In this document: positions 1-5,374 of the stretch, piece by piece
How the letters are laid out: every line of letters begins with the position of its first letter
Position numbering within the stretch: position 1 is the first letter of the stretch
From: JAGLSB01 sp023135955
GTDB lineage: Bacteria > Bacteroidota > Bacteroidia > Bacteroidales > GCA-2748055
Direction of reading: 5' to 3'
Length of the DNA stretch: 5,374 bases
Assembly (NCBI GenBank): GCA_030673645.1
Contig: DAOVIO010000226.1
Span: 1-5,374 of the forward strand
Notes under the pieces: model-generated
Seen by the model: the letters and a program-made list of their open reading frames with translations, nothing else
Database searches by the model: none
What the model was told of the DNA's origin: nothing
Position numbers and translations under genes: made by a program

Positions 1-2
1 AA

Positions 3-128
3 ATCAAAGAAGAGGTCGATGCCTGGGAGAACCATAGGAACAATAAAACGAGTTCAATAAACTGGCAATTCACAACAAAAGAATCGAGGATAAAATTAAA
101 ACGACTTTATCCGTCAATACATGATTAA
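3..128 (+). CDS. C-terminal end of an IS630-like transposase (partial, 5' end outside window)
   Basis: The window opens inside an open frame of 41 codons ending at TAA 126-128. The translation contains E-V-D-A-W-E-N-H-R-N-N, then the block WQFTTKESRIKLKRLYP and a short tail S-I-H-D. The pattern 'V.AW...RN.....I.WQFTT..ARIKLKRLYP' just before the stop is, from memory of the family, the usual C-terminus of IS630/Tc1-mariner-type DDE transposases, which excise and insert the element at TA dinucleotides. The catalytic acidic residues lie upstream and outside the window, so activity cannot be judged. The right end of the element should lie shortly after the stop, but I could not identify a terminal inverted repeat without the left end. 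The family call is by motif memory, not by search; a related DDE family is the main alternative. Confidence 0.7.
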   Translation: MKEEVDAWENHRNNKTSSINWQFTTKESRIKLKRLYPSIHD

Positions 129-162
129 CTTAACACTAGATCATTAGTTGAGACCAATTAAA

Positions 163-184
163 AAGGAATAATGATTACTTCCTT
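163..184. repeat. Small inverted repeat between the transposase end and the M14 pair
   Basis: Perfect 6-bp arms AAGGAA (163-168) and TTCCTT (179-184) enclose a 10-base loop that itself contains TAAT-G-ATTA. On the minus strand the second arm runs into a T stretch (TTCCTTTTTAATT), so it could act as a weak terminator for minus-strand transcription. On the plus strand it is followed by A residues and is a poor terminator. It might also belong to the right end of the adjacent insertion sequence. The stem is AT-rich and short, so chance is possible. Confidence 0.3.
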
Positions 185-299
185 AAAAAACTACAGATTT
201 TATATACGTTGACCCTGAGTAACTACCTATTTTCAATTTAAGATATTGAAATTTTACTTACATTTATCAGCCAAATTCAAATATAAAATTAATTCAAAA

Positions 300-1889
300 A
301 TGAAATCTATTATCCTTCTCTTAACAGGATATGCTTTTGCTGTGAGTATCAGCTTTGGGCAATATTCCAATTATTCCGTACTTGAGAAAAAGATGGGTGA
401 GCTATCAAAAAATCAAGCCTCACTTAGTATGGAAGTTCTTACAAAAACTGATGCTGATAAGAAAATCTATATACTTACTGCAAGCAAAGATAATGCAGCC
501 GATAAATCAGGTATTGCTATTATCGGAGGTGTGGAAGGATATAGTATTGCATCACGTGAAATCGTTATTAAGATCGCAGAAAAAATTGTAACCGACAATT
601 CAGAAATCCTTAATGATCTAAGCTTTTATTTTATCCCCGATATAACACCCGATGCATCTGAACAATACTTTTCAGATCTGAAATATGAACGCCGTGAGAA
701 TGGTCGTTCATTCGATGATGATCGCGATGGTAAGACTGATGAAGACGGGTTTGACGATCTAAACAACGACGGACTCATAAGCTATATGAGAGTCTCAGAT
801 GATGTTAAAGGTGAATGGATAGAGCATCCTGAATTTCCGGCCGCACTTATAAAAGCAGATAAAACAAAGGCAGAGAGTGGGAAATATATTCTTCTTAAAG
901 AAGGTATTGATAATGATAAGGATGGAGTTTTTAATGAAGATGGTGCCGGAGGTGTTATTCTAAATAAAAATTTCGCATTCGATTATCCAAATTTTGATAA
1001 GGGAGCAGGCGAAAATCCACTTTCTGAAACTGAAAGCAGAGCGTTGGCAGATTTCCTTTTTAACCATTGGAATATTTTTGCAGTTGTGTTTATAGGTCCG
1101 GAAAACAATTTGTCGGAAGTTGATGAGTTTACTGCAGAATTGCACGATAAAGCGATTCCTGCCAAGATTTCAAAAGAGGATAAGCCATTTATTACTCAGA
1201 TCGTTAATCTTTATAACAGCAATGTTAATCTGAATAATACTTCAATAAAATCTCCAGAACCTGGGGCACTTCTTACATGGACATATTTTCATTATAACCG
1301 TTTTGCATTTAGCACGCCTGCCTGGAATGTGCCATCAGAAAAAGAAAGTAAATCTTCTGAGGTCGATTTTCTGAAATGGGCCAATGAAAATGAAATTAAA
1401 GATGTTTCTGTTGAATGGAAAGAAATAAATCATCCCGGTTTTCCTGATAAAAAGGTTGAAATTGGCGGTGTAAAACCCTTTGTTGTGGATAATCCTCCTT
1501 TTAGCGCATTGGATTCAATCTCTGATCAACATTATGATTTCGTAGTAAATCTGGCAAAAATGAAGCCGGCAGTTGAAATAAGAATTTTAAGTAGTGAAAA
1601 GAAATCTGGCGATCTTTTTGAGATAAAGGCCGAGATTGTTAATTCTGGAAACTTACCACTCATGACTAAATTGGCTGAGAAGTCTAAATGGGTAAAAATG
1701 CTTAGGGTTGATTTACTAACTGCATCATCCCAGGAAATTATAGGTGGTAAAAAAGTAAATCTGATTAACCAGCTAATGCCCGGAAAATCTGTCGAGTTAT
1801 CCTGGCTTGTAAAAGGAAAAGGAGATCTGAAGATTGAAGCTGGATCACCACAGACATCGACTGTTCAAACACTTGTCAACTTAAAATAG
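300..1889 (+). CDS. Exported M14 carboxypeptidase-like protein lacking the zinc site (predicted pseudoenzyme)
   Basis: This 529-residue protein has an N-terminal Sec signal peptide (basic M-K, hydrophobic residues ~4-18, likely cleavage before Q21; no lipobox Cys) and no cysteine anywhere. It aligns along its length with the downstream M14 protein: core ~70-420, C-terminal beta-rich domain ~423-529. Fold landmarks persist, including I-T-P-D (115-118), N-K-N-F (222-225), W-T-Y (327-329) and W-K-E-I-N-H-P (373-379). The catalytic set is gone. The zinc motif HxxE reads E79-G-Y-S82, the third zinc His is G266, the catalytic Glu is P340, and the substrate-binding Arg is S120. Two Asp-rich loops (139-158 and 204-214) look like calcium sites. 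A peptidase role is therefore unlikely; peptide binding or regulation of the partner is inference. I chose ATG 300 because an in-frame TTG at 246 would put 18 residues, several of them basic, ahead of the signal peptide. The next gene starts 6 bases after the stop. The frame is intact, so this is not a decaying gene. Confidence 0.85.
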   Translation: MKSIILLLTGYAFAVSISFGQYSNYSVLEKKMGELSKNQASLSMEVLTKTDADKKIYILTASKDNAADKSGIAIIGGVEGYSIASREIVIKIAEKIVTDNSEILNDLSFYFIPDITPDASEQYFSDLKYERRENGRSFDDDRDGKTDEDGFDDLNNDGLISYMRVSDDVKGEWIEHPEFPAALIKADKTKAESGKYILLKEGIDNDKDGVFNEDGAGGVILNKNFAFDYPNFDKGAGENPLSETESRALADFLFNHWNIFAVVFIGPENNLSEVDEFTAELHDKAIPAKISKEDKPFITQIVNLYNSNVNLNNTSIKSPEPGALLTWTYFHYNRFAFSTPAWNVPSEKESKSSEVDFLKWANENEIKDVSVEWKEINHPGFPDKKVEIGGVKPFVVDNPPFSALDSISDQHYDFVVNLAKMKPAVEIRILSSEKKSGDLFEIKAEIVNSGNLPLMTKLAEKSKWVKMLRVDLLTASSQEIIGGKKVNLINQLMPGKSVELSWLVKGKGDLKIEAGSPQTSTVQTLVNLK

Positions 1890-1895
1890 ATAATC

Positions 1896-3632
1896 ATGAT
1901 TTTTAGAAATATATTATTAAGCTTAGCAATTCTTTTCCCTGTAGTATTAAATGCGCAGGTTGTAGAGGACTTTTTTAAATCGGCAGGTACACCGGTAAAT
2001 CCAAAAGTTGAGGTTTTGTGGAACAGGTATTATACGAACGACGGACTTGAAAAGATTGCAAATCAGATTCAGAAAGCATATCCAGATCTTGTTCAACTTG
2101 AATCTATTGGTAAATCGTTTGAGGGAAGAGAAATTTGGGCCCTTACAATTACAAGTAAGAAGAATGGTAGTGAGTTGGAAAAACCCGGATTCTATATTGA
2201 TGGGAATATTCACTCAAATGAAGTTCAGGGTAGCGAAATAGCCCTTTATACTGCCTGGTATCTTACAGAAAATTATGATAAGAACAAGTTTTTAACTGAA
2301 TTACTCGACGATAAGGTTTTCTATATAATCCCGACAATAAACCCTGATGCGAGAGATAATTATATGAGGGAAGTAAATTCAGCTTCCACTCCACGCTCGG
2401 GTATGATGCCTGTTGATGATGATCGTGATGGAATGATTGATGAAGACGGATTCGATGATATCGATGGTGATGGAAATCTGACTATGATGCGCAGGAAATC
2501 GGAATATGGCAAGTGGAAACTTGATCCATCTGACTCACGGAGAATGATTCGTGTTGGAGCAGATGAATTTGGTGATTATGAGATGCTGGGTTATGAGGGT
2601 TTAGACAATGATGGCGATGGGAGAGTAAATGAAGACAGGACAGGTTATTACGATCCGAATCGGGACTGGGGATATAACTGGCAGCCCGATTATATGCAAA
2701 GAGGGGCAATGCCATATCCTTTCTATGTGCCTGAAAATAAAGCTGTACGCGATTTCGTAATTGCACATCCGAATATTGCCGGAGCACAGACATATCATAA
2801 CACAGGTGGAATGATACTTCGTGGCCCTGCTCAGAAAGACTTCCTCGAAGTATATACAAGAGAAGATGAACTCGTTATAAATACTATTGGTGAAAGGGGT
2901 GATAAGATGCTTCCCGGATACAAGTTTATGCTTTTATGGAGAGATCTTTATCCTGTTTATGGAGGCGAAATAGATTGGTTTTACGGAAGCAGGGGAATTT
3001 ATGTTTTCACTAACGAGCTGTTTACAAGTCAGATGTATTTTGGTAATACCTACGAAAATCGTTGGGACGCTCAGGGCGATCAGTACGATTTTGATAAGTA
3101 TCTGCTTTTTGGTGATGCTTGGATTGACTGGAAGGAATTTGATCATCCCGATTATGGTAAAATTGAAGTAGGTGGTTTTAATAAGAATTATGGACGACCA
3201 CATCCCGGATTCCTTCTTGAAACAGATGCTCATAGAAACATGGCTTTTACAATTTATCATGCTTATCAGACACCTAAGATTAGTATAACTGATATTTTAG
3301 TGAAAAACATTGGAAGCGGGCTTCAGGAGGTTACGGTACATATTCTTAACGAAAGAATTACGCCAACTCGCTCTGGACAGAATGCAAAATACAATATTGA
3401 TCCCAAAGACTTGGTAGTTATTGAAGGAGTAAAATCTATCGCTAAAATGGTAGTAGAAAACGAAGATCTTAACATTACCACAGTTCAAAGCGGAGATCCT
3501 TCAATCATTCAACTCGAATCAATACCTGGAATGTCGGTAGTAAAAGTCCGATTTATTACAGAAAAGAGTAATAAGTTTAAAGTAGGAGTGAAAAGTGCAA
3601 AAGGTGGACATGTTTGGAAGCAAATGTTGTAA
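1896..3632 (+). CDS. Exported M14-family zinc carboxypeptidase, catalytic residues intact
   Basis: This is a 578-residue protein with a signal peptide (hydrophobic ~6-18, A-x-A-like end at L-N-A20, Q21 probable first mature residue), no lipobox and no cysteine. The M14 metallopeptidase core spans ~45-460. The zinc motif is H106-S-N-E109. N-P-D-A-R (149-153) carries the Arg equivalent to carboxypeptidase A R127. D-P-N-R-D-W (253-258) supplies the Asn-Arg pair that binds the C-terminal carboxylate. Y-H301-N is the third zinc ligand, D-W-F-Y363 the substrate Tyr and F-T-N-E374 the catalytic Glu. Between the R153 and N255-R256 motifs sits an insert with two Asp-rich loops (174-194 and 237-247) resembling EF-hand/thrombospondin-3 calcium repeats. 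A C-terminal beta-rich domain follows (~461-578). It should hydrolyse peptides in the periplasm or outside the cell; substrate and carboxy- versus endo-type cleavage cannot be read. No clear type IX secretion tail is seen. It is almost certainly co-transcribed with the inactive homologue 6 bases upstream. Confidence 0.92.
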   Translation: MIFRNILLSLAILFPVVLNAQVVEDFFKSAGTPVNPKVEVLWNRYYTNDGLEKIANQIQKAYPDLVQLESIGKSFEGREIWALTITSKKNGSELEKPGFYIDGNIHSNEVQGSEIALYTAWYLTENYDKNKFLTELLDDKVFYIIPTINPDARDNYMREVNSASTPRSGMMPVDDDRDGMIDEDGFDDIDGDGNLTMMRRKSEYGKWKLDPSDSRRMIRVGADEFGDYEMLGYEGLDNDGDGRVNEDRTGYYDPNRDWGYNWQPDYMQRGAMPYPFYVPENKAVRDFVIAHPNIAGAQTYHNTGGMILRGPAQKDFLEVYTREDELVINTIGERGDKMLPGYKFMLLWRDLYPVYGGEIDWFYGSRGIYVFTNELFTSQMYFGNTYENRWDAQGDQYDFDKYLLFGDAWIDWKEFDHPDYGKIEVGGFNKNYGRPHPGFLLETDAHRNMAFTIYHAYQTPKISITDILVKNIGSGLQEVTVHILNERITPTRSGQNAKYNIDPKDLVVIEGVKSIAKMVVENEDLNITTVQSGDPSIIQLESIPGMSVVKVRFITEKSNKFKVGVKSAKGGHVWKQML

Positions 3633-3755
3633 GAAGAAAGGTCAATAGTAGTGTTGATGTGAATTAATGGCTTAGAAATATTTTGTGAATGAGAGGTTTG
3701 GTGGTGGTTACTGGTTTAACTCCTTTCAGTCGTTGAACTCGCTGCGCTCGGTTCT

Positions 3756-3815
3756 GGTTGCTGTTACCTGTTGCTCTTCCCTCTTGCTGTTGCTGGTTGC
3801 TGGTTGTTGGTTTGT
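3756..3815. repeat. Degenerate 7-bp-period tandem repeat (GGTTGCT-like)
   Basis: The tract between the M14 pair and deoC can be read in 7-base units: GGTTGCT (3756), GTTACCT (3763), GTTGCTC (3770), TTCCCTC (3777), TTGCTGT (3784), and after a 4-base slip GGTTGCT (3795), GGTTGTT (3802), GGTTTGT (3809). A related GGTTACT lies upstream at 3706. On the other strand the units read AGCAACC/AGGTAAC, a pattern I associate with intergenic spacers in some Bacteroidota. The strand bias (G/T-rich top strand) stands out from the A/T-rich surroundings. No coding role: the frame through it is open only because the repeat spells Leu/Val/Ala/Cys codons. Confidence 0.6.
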
Positions 3816-3826
3816 CCTAAATAGCG

Positions 3827-3858
3827 TTGACCTTTTTATTGAAAAATTAATATTCATT
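3827..3858 (+). promoter_or_regulatory. Possible deoC promoter
   Basis: TTGACC at 3827-3832 is followed, after 18 bases, by TATTCATT at 3851-3858. The spacing and sequence partly resemble the Bacteroidota pattern of an upstream TTG element and a downstream TAnnTTTG element; the downstream element matches only in part. It would give a very short leader before ATG 3871. No transcription data, so only a candidate. Confidence 0.25.
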
Positions 3859-3862
3859 AATT
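3845..3862. promoter_or_regulatory. AT-rich perfect inverted repeat just before deoC, possible operator
   Basis: Arms AATTAAT (3845-3851) and ATTAATT (3856-3862) are perfect reverse complements around the spacer ATTC, ending 8 bases before the deoC ATG and overlapping the candidate downstream promoter element. The symmetry and position would suit a dimeric repressor site. AT-rich palindromes of this size arise readily by chance in such DNA, so confidence is low. Confidence 0.3.
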
Positions 3863-3870
3863 GCCTATTT

Positions 3871-4587
3871 ATGTCAAAAACAAAAGCATTAGCAAAAATG
3901 ATTGACCATTCAATCCTTCATCCTACCATGACGGATGATGATTTGATCAGGGAATGCAAAGTAGCCCTAAAGTATAATGTAGCTTCAGTTTGCGTTAAGC
4001 CCTATGCAGTGTCTTTGGCAGCCAGAATATTAAAAAATTCTGATGTATTAGTAGGAAGTGTCATTGGTTTTCCCGCCGGAAATTCAGCCATTGAAGTAAA
4101 GGTTTTCGAAGCAGTAAAAGCCTGCAATGACGGAGCGGTGGAGATTGATATGGTTATCAATATAGCAAAGGCAATGCAAGCTGACTGGGATTATATTGAA
4201 CAAGAAATAGACGAAATAACCAAAGCCTGTCATGATAATGGAGCTATTGTCAAGGTGATATTTGAAACTGATTATATTTCAAAAGAAGAAGATATTAGAA
4301 TGCTTTGTGAGATCTGCACCCGCGTTGGTGCCGACTATGTTAAAACTTCCAGCGGTTTTGGTTTTGTAAAAGGTGACGATGGAAAATACAGCTATACAGG
4401 AGCCACAATTTCCAACCTTAAACTAATGAAATCCAGTGTTGGACCAAAGGTAAAAGTAAAAGCTGCCGGTGGTGTTCGTACACTTGATCAGTTAATTGCT
4501 GTCCAGGAAGTAGGTTGTAGTCGTTGTGGAGCAACTGCTACTATTAGTATTATGGAGGAGGCTTTTAAGAGGTTTGGGGCTGAATAA
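3871..4587 (+). CDS. deoC: Deoxyribose-phosphate aldolase
   Basis: DeoC reversibly cleaves 2-deoxy-D-ribose 5-phosphate to glyceraldehyde 3-phosphate and acetaldehyde, the last step of deoxynucleoside catabolism in the cytoplasm. The 238-residue product is a full-length class I aldolase TIM barrel. Visible signatures are V-E-I-D93-M-V-I-N (proton-relay Asp, D102 in E. coli), V-K158-T-S-S-G-F (Schiff-base Lys, E. coli K167) and V-K197-A-A-G-G-V-R (second catalytic Lys, E. coli K201), followed by the phosphate-binding segment G-C-S-R-C-G (215-220). The D93-to-K158 spacing of 65 equals that in the E. coli enzyme. ATG 3871 gives the usual DeoC N-terminus (K-M-I-D-H-S-I-L at 9-16); an upstream GTG at 3685 in the same frame would read through the 7-bp repeat tract and is rejected. 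The protein has eight cysteines, in contrast to the cysteine-free exported pair upstream. No other nucleoside-catabolism gene lies in the window, and no clear terminator follows. Confidence 0.96.
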   Translation: MSKTKALAKMIDHSILHPTMTDDDLIRECKVALKYNVASVCVKPYAVSLAARILKNSDVLVGSVIGFPAGNSAIEVKVFEAVKACNDGAVEIDMVINIAKAMQADWDYIEQEIDEITKACHDNGAIVKVIFETDYISKEEDIRMLCEICTRVGADYVKTSSGFGFVKGDDGKYSYTGATISNLKLMKSSVGPKVKVKAAGGVRTLDQLIAVQEVGCSRCGATATISIMEEAFKRFGAE

Positions 4588-4619
4588 CAACACTTTCTAA
4601 CTTGCTAATTATCAGATGT

Positions 4620-4700
4620 ATGAAAATTATGATTAGATGTTTTCTTTTAATTTTATCACTGGTATCCGGTAAAAATGGAATATCATCAATTATAAATTAG
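4620..4700 (+). pseudogene. Truncated signal-peptide-like reading frame, copy 1
   Basis: ATG 4620 opens a 26-codon frame ending at TAG 4698-4700. It reads M-K-I-M-I-R-C-F-L-L-I-L-S-L-V-S-G-K-N-G and six more residues. The start (basic residues, then a hydrophobic Leu/Ile run, then small residues) has the make-up of a Sec signal peptide, but nothing of a mature protein follows. Its first 12 codons, apart from the first base of the start codon, recur exactly at 5136-5170. I read it as the surviving 5' end of a lost exported-protein gene. A genuine small membrane peptide or pure coincidence are alternatives. It starts 32 bases after deoC. Confidence 0.35.
4621..4655 (+). repeat. 35-bp exact direct repeat, copy 1
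   Basis: Bases 4621-4655 are identical to 5136-5170 over 35 positions; the match breaks on both sides. The repeat begins TGAAAATTATG and ends TTTTAATTTTA. Its arms AAAATTA (4623-4629) and TAATTTT (4648-4654) are perfect reverse complements around 18 bases, so the unit is also an imperfect palindrome. The copies are offset by 515 bases. Confidence 0.9.
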
Positions 4701-5134
4701 GTTATAGTATAAAGTGCGATGGACTGCCAACTTAGCGAAGCGATCCATGAATCCGCTTCATGCGGATGAATAAAATATAGTATTCCTTAAAATTTGTTAG
4801 AAAAAAGGATATATGTCTTTAATACAAAACAAAGCCCCACTTTTTGATAGTATTTGCAGATCTAAAGAATTTTGTGAAAAACTCTTTTCCTAAATTCAAA
4901 ATTTCTTTGTAATTTCATCTTCCTAATAATCTAAATTGAAACATTTTAATCAATTTCACGTATTGATTATTATTGAATATATATTAAACCATTTACTCGA
5001 TTCAAAGTAAATATTCATAACCCACAATGAACTACAAATAAACACTACAAACCACAATTGAATATGATATTGAGGAAGGAATTGAACTTTTTTCCTGTGA
5101 CTGGTCGAATAGATTTGTTGTGATAAGTAGTTAA
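4701..5134. other. Gene-poor AT-rich tract between the two 35-bp repeats
   Basis: I see no convincing gene here. The contents are a GC-rich hairpin element (4719-4770, listed separately) and a 26-codon frame at 4813-4893 (M-S-L-I-Q-N-K-A-P-L-F-D...) with a GGA 5 bases upstream of its ATG but no recognisable family. There is also an open stretch 5042-5131, without a start codon, ending at TAA 5132-5134. The sequence around 4901-4910 (TTTCTTTGTA) loosely recalls a Bacteroidota downstream promoter element, but no open gene follows it. The impression is of eroded DNA. Confidence 0.5.
4719..4770. repeat. GC-rich alternating hairpin element (REP-like)
   Basis: In an otherwise AT-rich spacer, bases 4747-4770 can be split as ATGAA / TCCGC / TTCAT / GCGGA / TGAA, that is X-Y-X'-Y'-X where primes mark reverse complements. 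This gives three mutually exclusive stems: CATGAA 4746-4751 with TTCATG 4757-4762; ATCCGC 4751-4756 with GCGGAT 4762-4767; TTCAT 4757-4761 with ATGAA 4766-4770. An outer ATGGA (4719-4723)/TCCAT (4744-4748) pair encloses AGCGAAGCGA. No T-run follows, so it is a poor terminator; an interspersed palindromic repeat is more likely. Confidence 0.5.
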
Positions 5135-5191
5135 GTGAAAATTATGATTAGATGTTTTCTTTTAATTTTAAATCAAGATATGTCAAATTAG
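5135..5191 (+). pseudogene. Truncated signal-peptide-like reading frame, copy 2
   Basis: GTG 5135 opens an 18-codon frame ending at TAG 5189-5191. It reads M-K-I-M-I-R-C-F-L-L-I-L and then diverges to N-Q-D-M-S-N. The first 12 codons match copy 1 at 4620 exactly except that the start is GTG, not ATG. The frame begins directly after the TAA at 5132-5134. The hydrophobic run is cut short, so it is unlikely to work as a signal peptide. Best read as a duplicated, broken gene start. Confidence 0.3.
5136..5170 (+). repeat. 35-bp exact direct repeat, copy 2
   Basis: Second copy of the repeat at 4621-4655, same orientation, no mismatch. The flanks on both sides are unrelated to those of copy 1. Inverted arms AAAATTA and TAATTTT fall at 5138-5144 and 5163-5169. 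Confidence 0.9.
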
Positions 5192-5325
5192 ATAAGACAT
5201 AAACACTATTATTGATGACTATCGGAGATGAAGAACTCTATTGTTTTTTAAGCTGAATTACTTAAGTTTCCTTGTTTCTAAAATATTATATATCAATACG
5301 TTAAGATTTTCATTTTCACTCTAAT

Positions 5326-5374
5326 ATGCATACTAAACCTTTGTTATACAGCGCATTGCAAAGACGGCAACATT
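5326..5374 (+). CDS. Possible gene start running off the right edge (doubtful)
   Basis: ATG 5326 opens a frame with no stop before the window ends: M-H-T-K-P-L-L-Y-S-A-L-Q-R-R-Q-H. There is no ribosome-binding sequence and no family signature in 16 residues. Base composition becomes less AT-rich from about 5350, which may mark the start of a different segment. It could equally be non-coding. Confidence 0.12.
   Translation, partial: MHTKPLLYSALQRRQH

Noticed and set aside
246..299. TTG start that would lengthen the first M14 protein by 18 residues
   Set aside because: The extension (M-K-F-Y-L-H-L-S-A-K-F-K...) puts several basic residues in front of a complete signal peptide; ATG 300 gives a normal one.
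960..3488. Several minus-strand open frames of 60-125 codons across the M14 genes
   Set aside because: They lie wholly inside strongly supported plus-strand genes, have odd composition (many Ile, Cys, His, Ser) and no recognisable domains.
3685..3870. GTG start adding 62 residues with a hydrophobic Leu/Val/Ala/Cys run to DeoC, suggesting a membrane-anchored aldolase
   Set aside because: The hydrophobic run is translation of the 7-bp GTTGCT-type repeat, and DeoC from ATG 3871 already has its normal full length.
4813..4893. 26-codon frame M-S-L-I-Q-N-K-A-P-L-F-D... as a small protein gene
   Set aside because: Only a weak GGA upstream, no family resemblance, and such short frames are common by chance; mentioned in the description of the tract only.
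5335..5374. Integron attC-like sequence at the right edge (TTTGTTATAC followed by GCGCATTGC)
   Set aside because: The GTTATAC resembles a core site with a mismatch, but the partner inverse core and folded arms would lie outside the window and no integrase is visible.
4588..5374. CRISPR array suggested by direct repeats
   Set aside because: Only two copies, 480 bases apart, with no regular spacers.

Overview
The window looks like a stretch of chromosome from a Bacteroidota member, perhaps Bacteroidales/Marinilabiliales. The evidence is low GC, A-rich leaders without a Shine-Dalgarno sequence before the start codons, Sec-exported M14-type proteins with Asp-rich inserts, and AT-rich intergenic DNA carrying small repeats. 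No single marker fixes the genus.

Layout, left to right. (1) Bases 3-128 encode the last 41 codons of a transposase that looks IS630-like; the rest lies outside the window. (2) A spacer (129-299) holds a small hairpin. (3) Two adjacent, same-strand, homologous genes for exported M14 (zinc carboxypeptidase-like) proteins lie at 300-1889 and 1896-3632, only 6 bases apart and so probably co-transcribed. The second keeps every M14 catalytic residue I can place. The first has lost all three zinc ligands and the catalytic glutamate, yet keeps the fold landmarks, the Asp-rich putative calcium loops and the C-terminal domain, so it reads as a pseudoenzyme paired with an active paralogue. (4) A 238-base spacer holds a degenerate 7-bp-period repeat and, next to the following gene, a perfect AT-rich inverted repeat. 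(5) deoC (deoxyribose-phosphate aldolase, 238 aa) lies at 3871-4587 with its catalytic Asp/Lys/Lys set intact. (6) The last ~790 bases (4588-5374) have no convincing gene. They hold an exact 35-bp direct repeat, each copy opening a truncated signal-peptide-like reading frame, a GC-rich alternating hairpin element, and scraps of reading frame that may be gene remnants.

How the genes relate. The M14 pair is a plausible secreted or periplasmic peptide-processing module: an active metallopeptidase plus a catalytically dead partner that might bind peptide, chaperone or regulate it. deoC is a cytoplasmic nucleoside-catabolism enzyme with no evident link to the pair. The transposase end on the left and the repeat-rich, gene-poor tract on the right suggest that both flanks have been rearranged. 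The most interesting feature is the dead/active M14 tandem; the 35-bp repeat of a gene start comes second.
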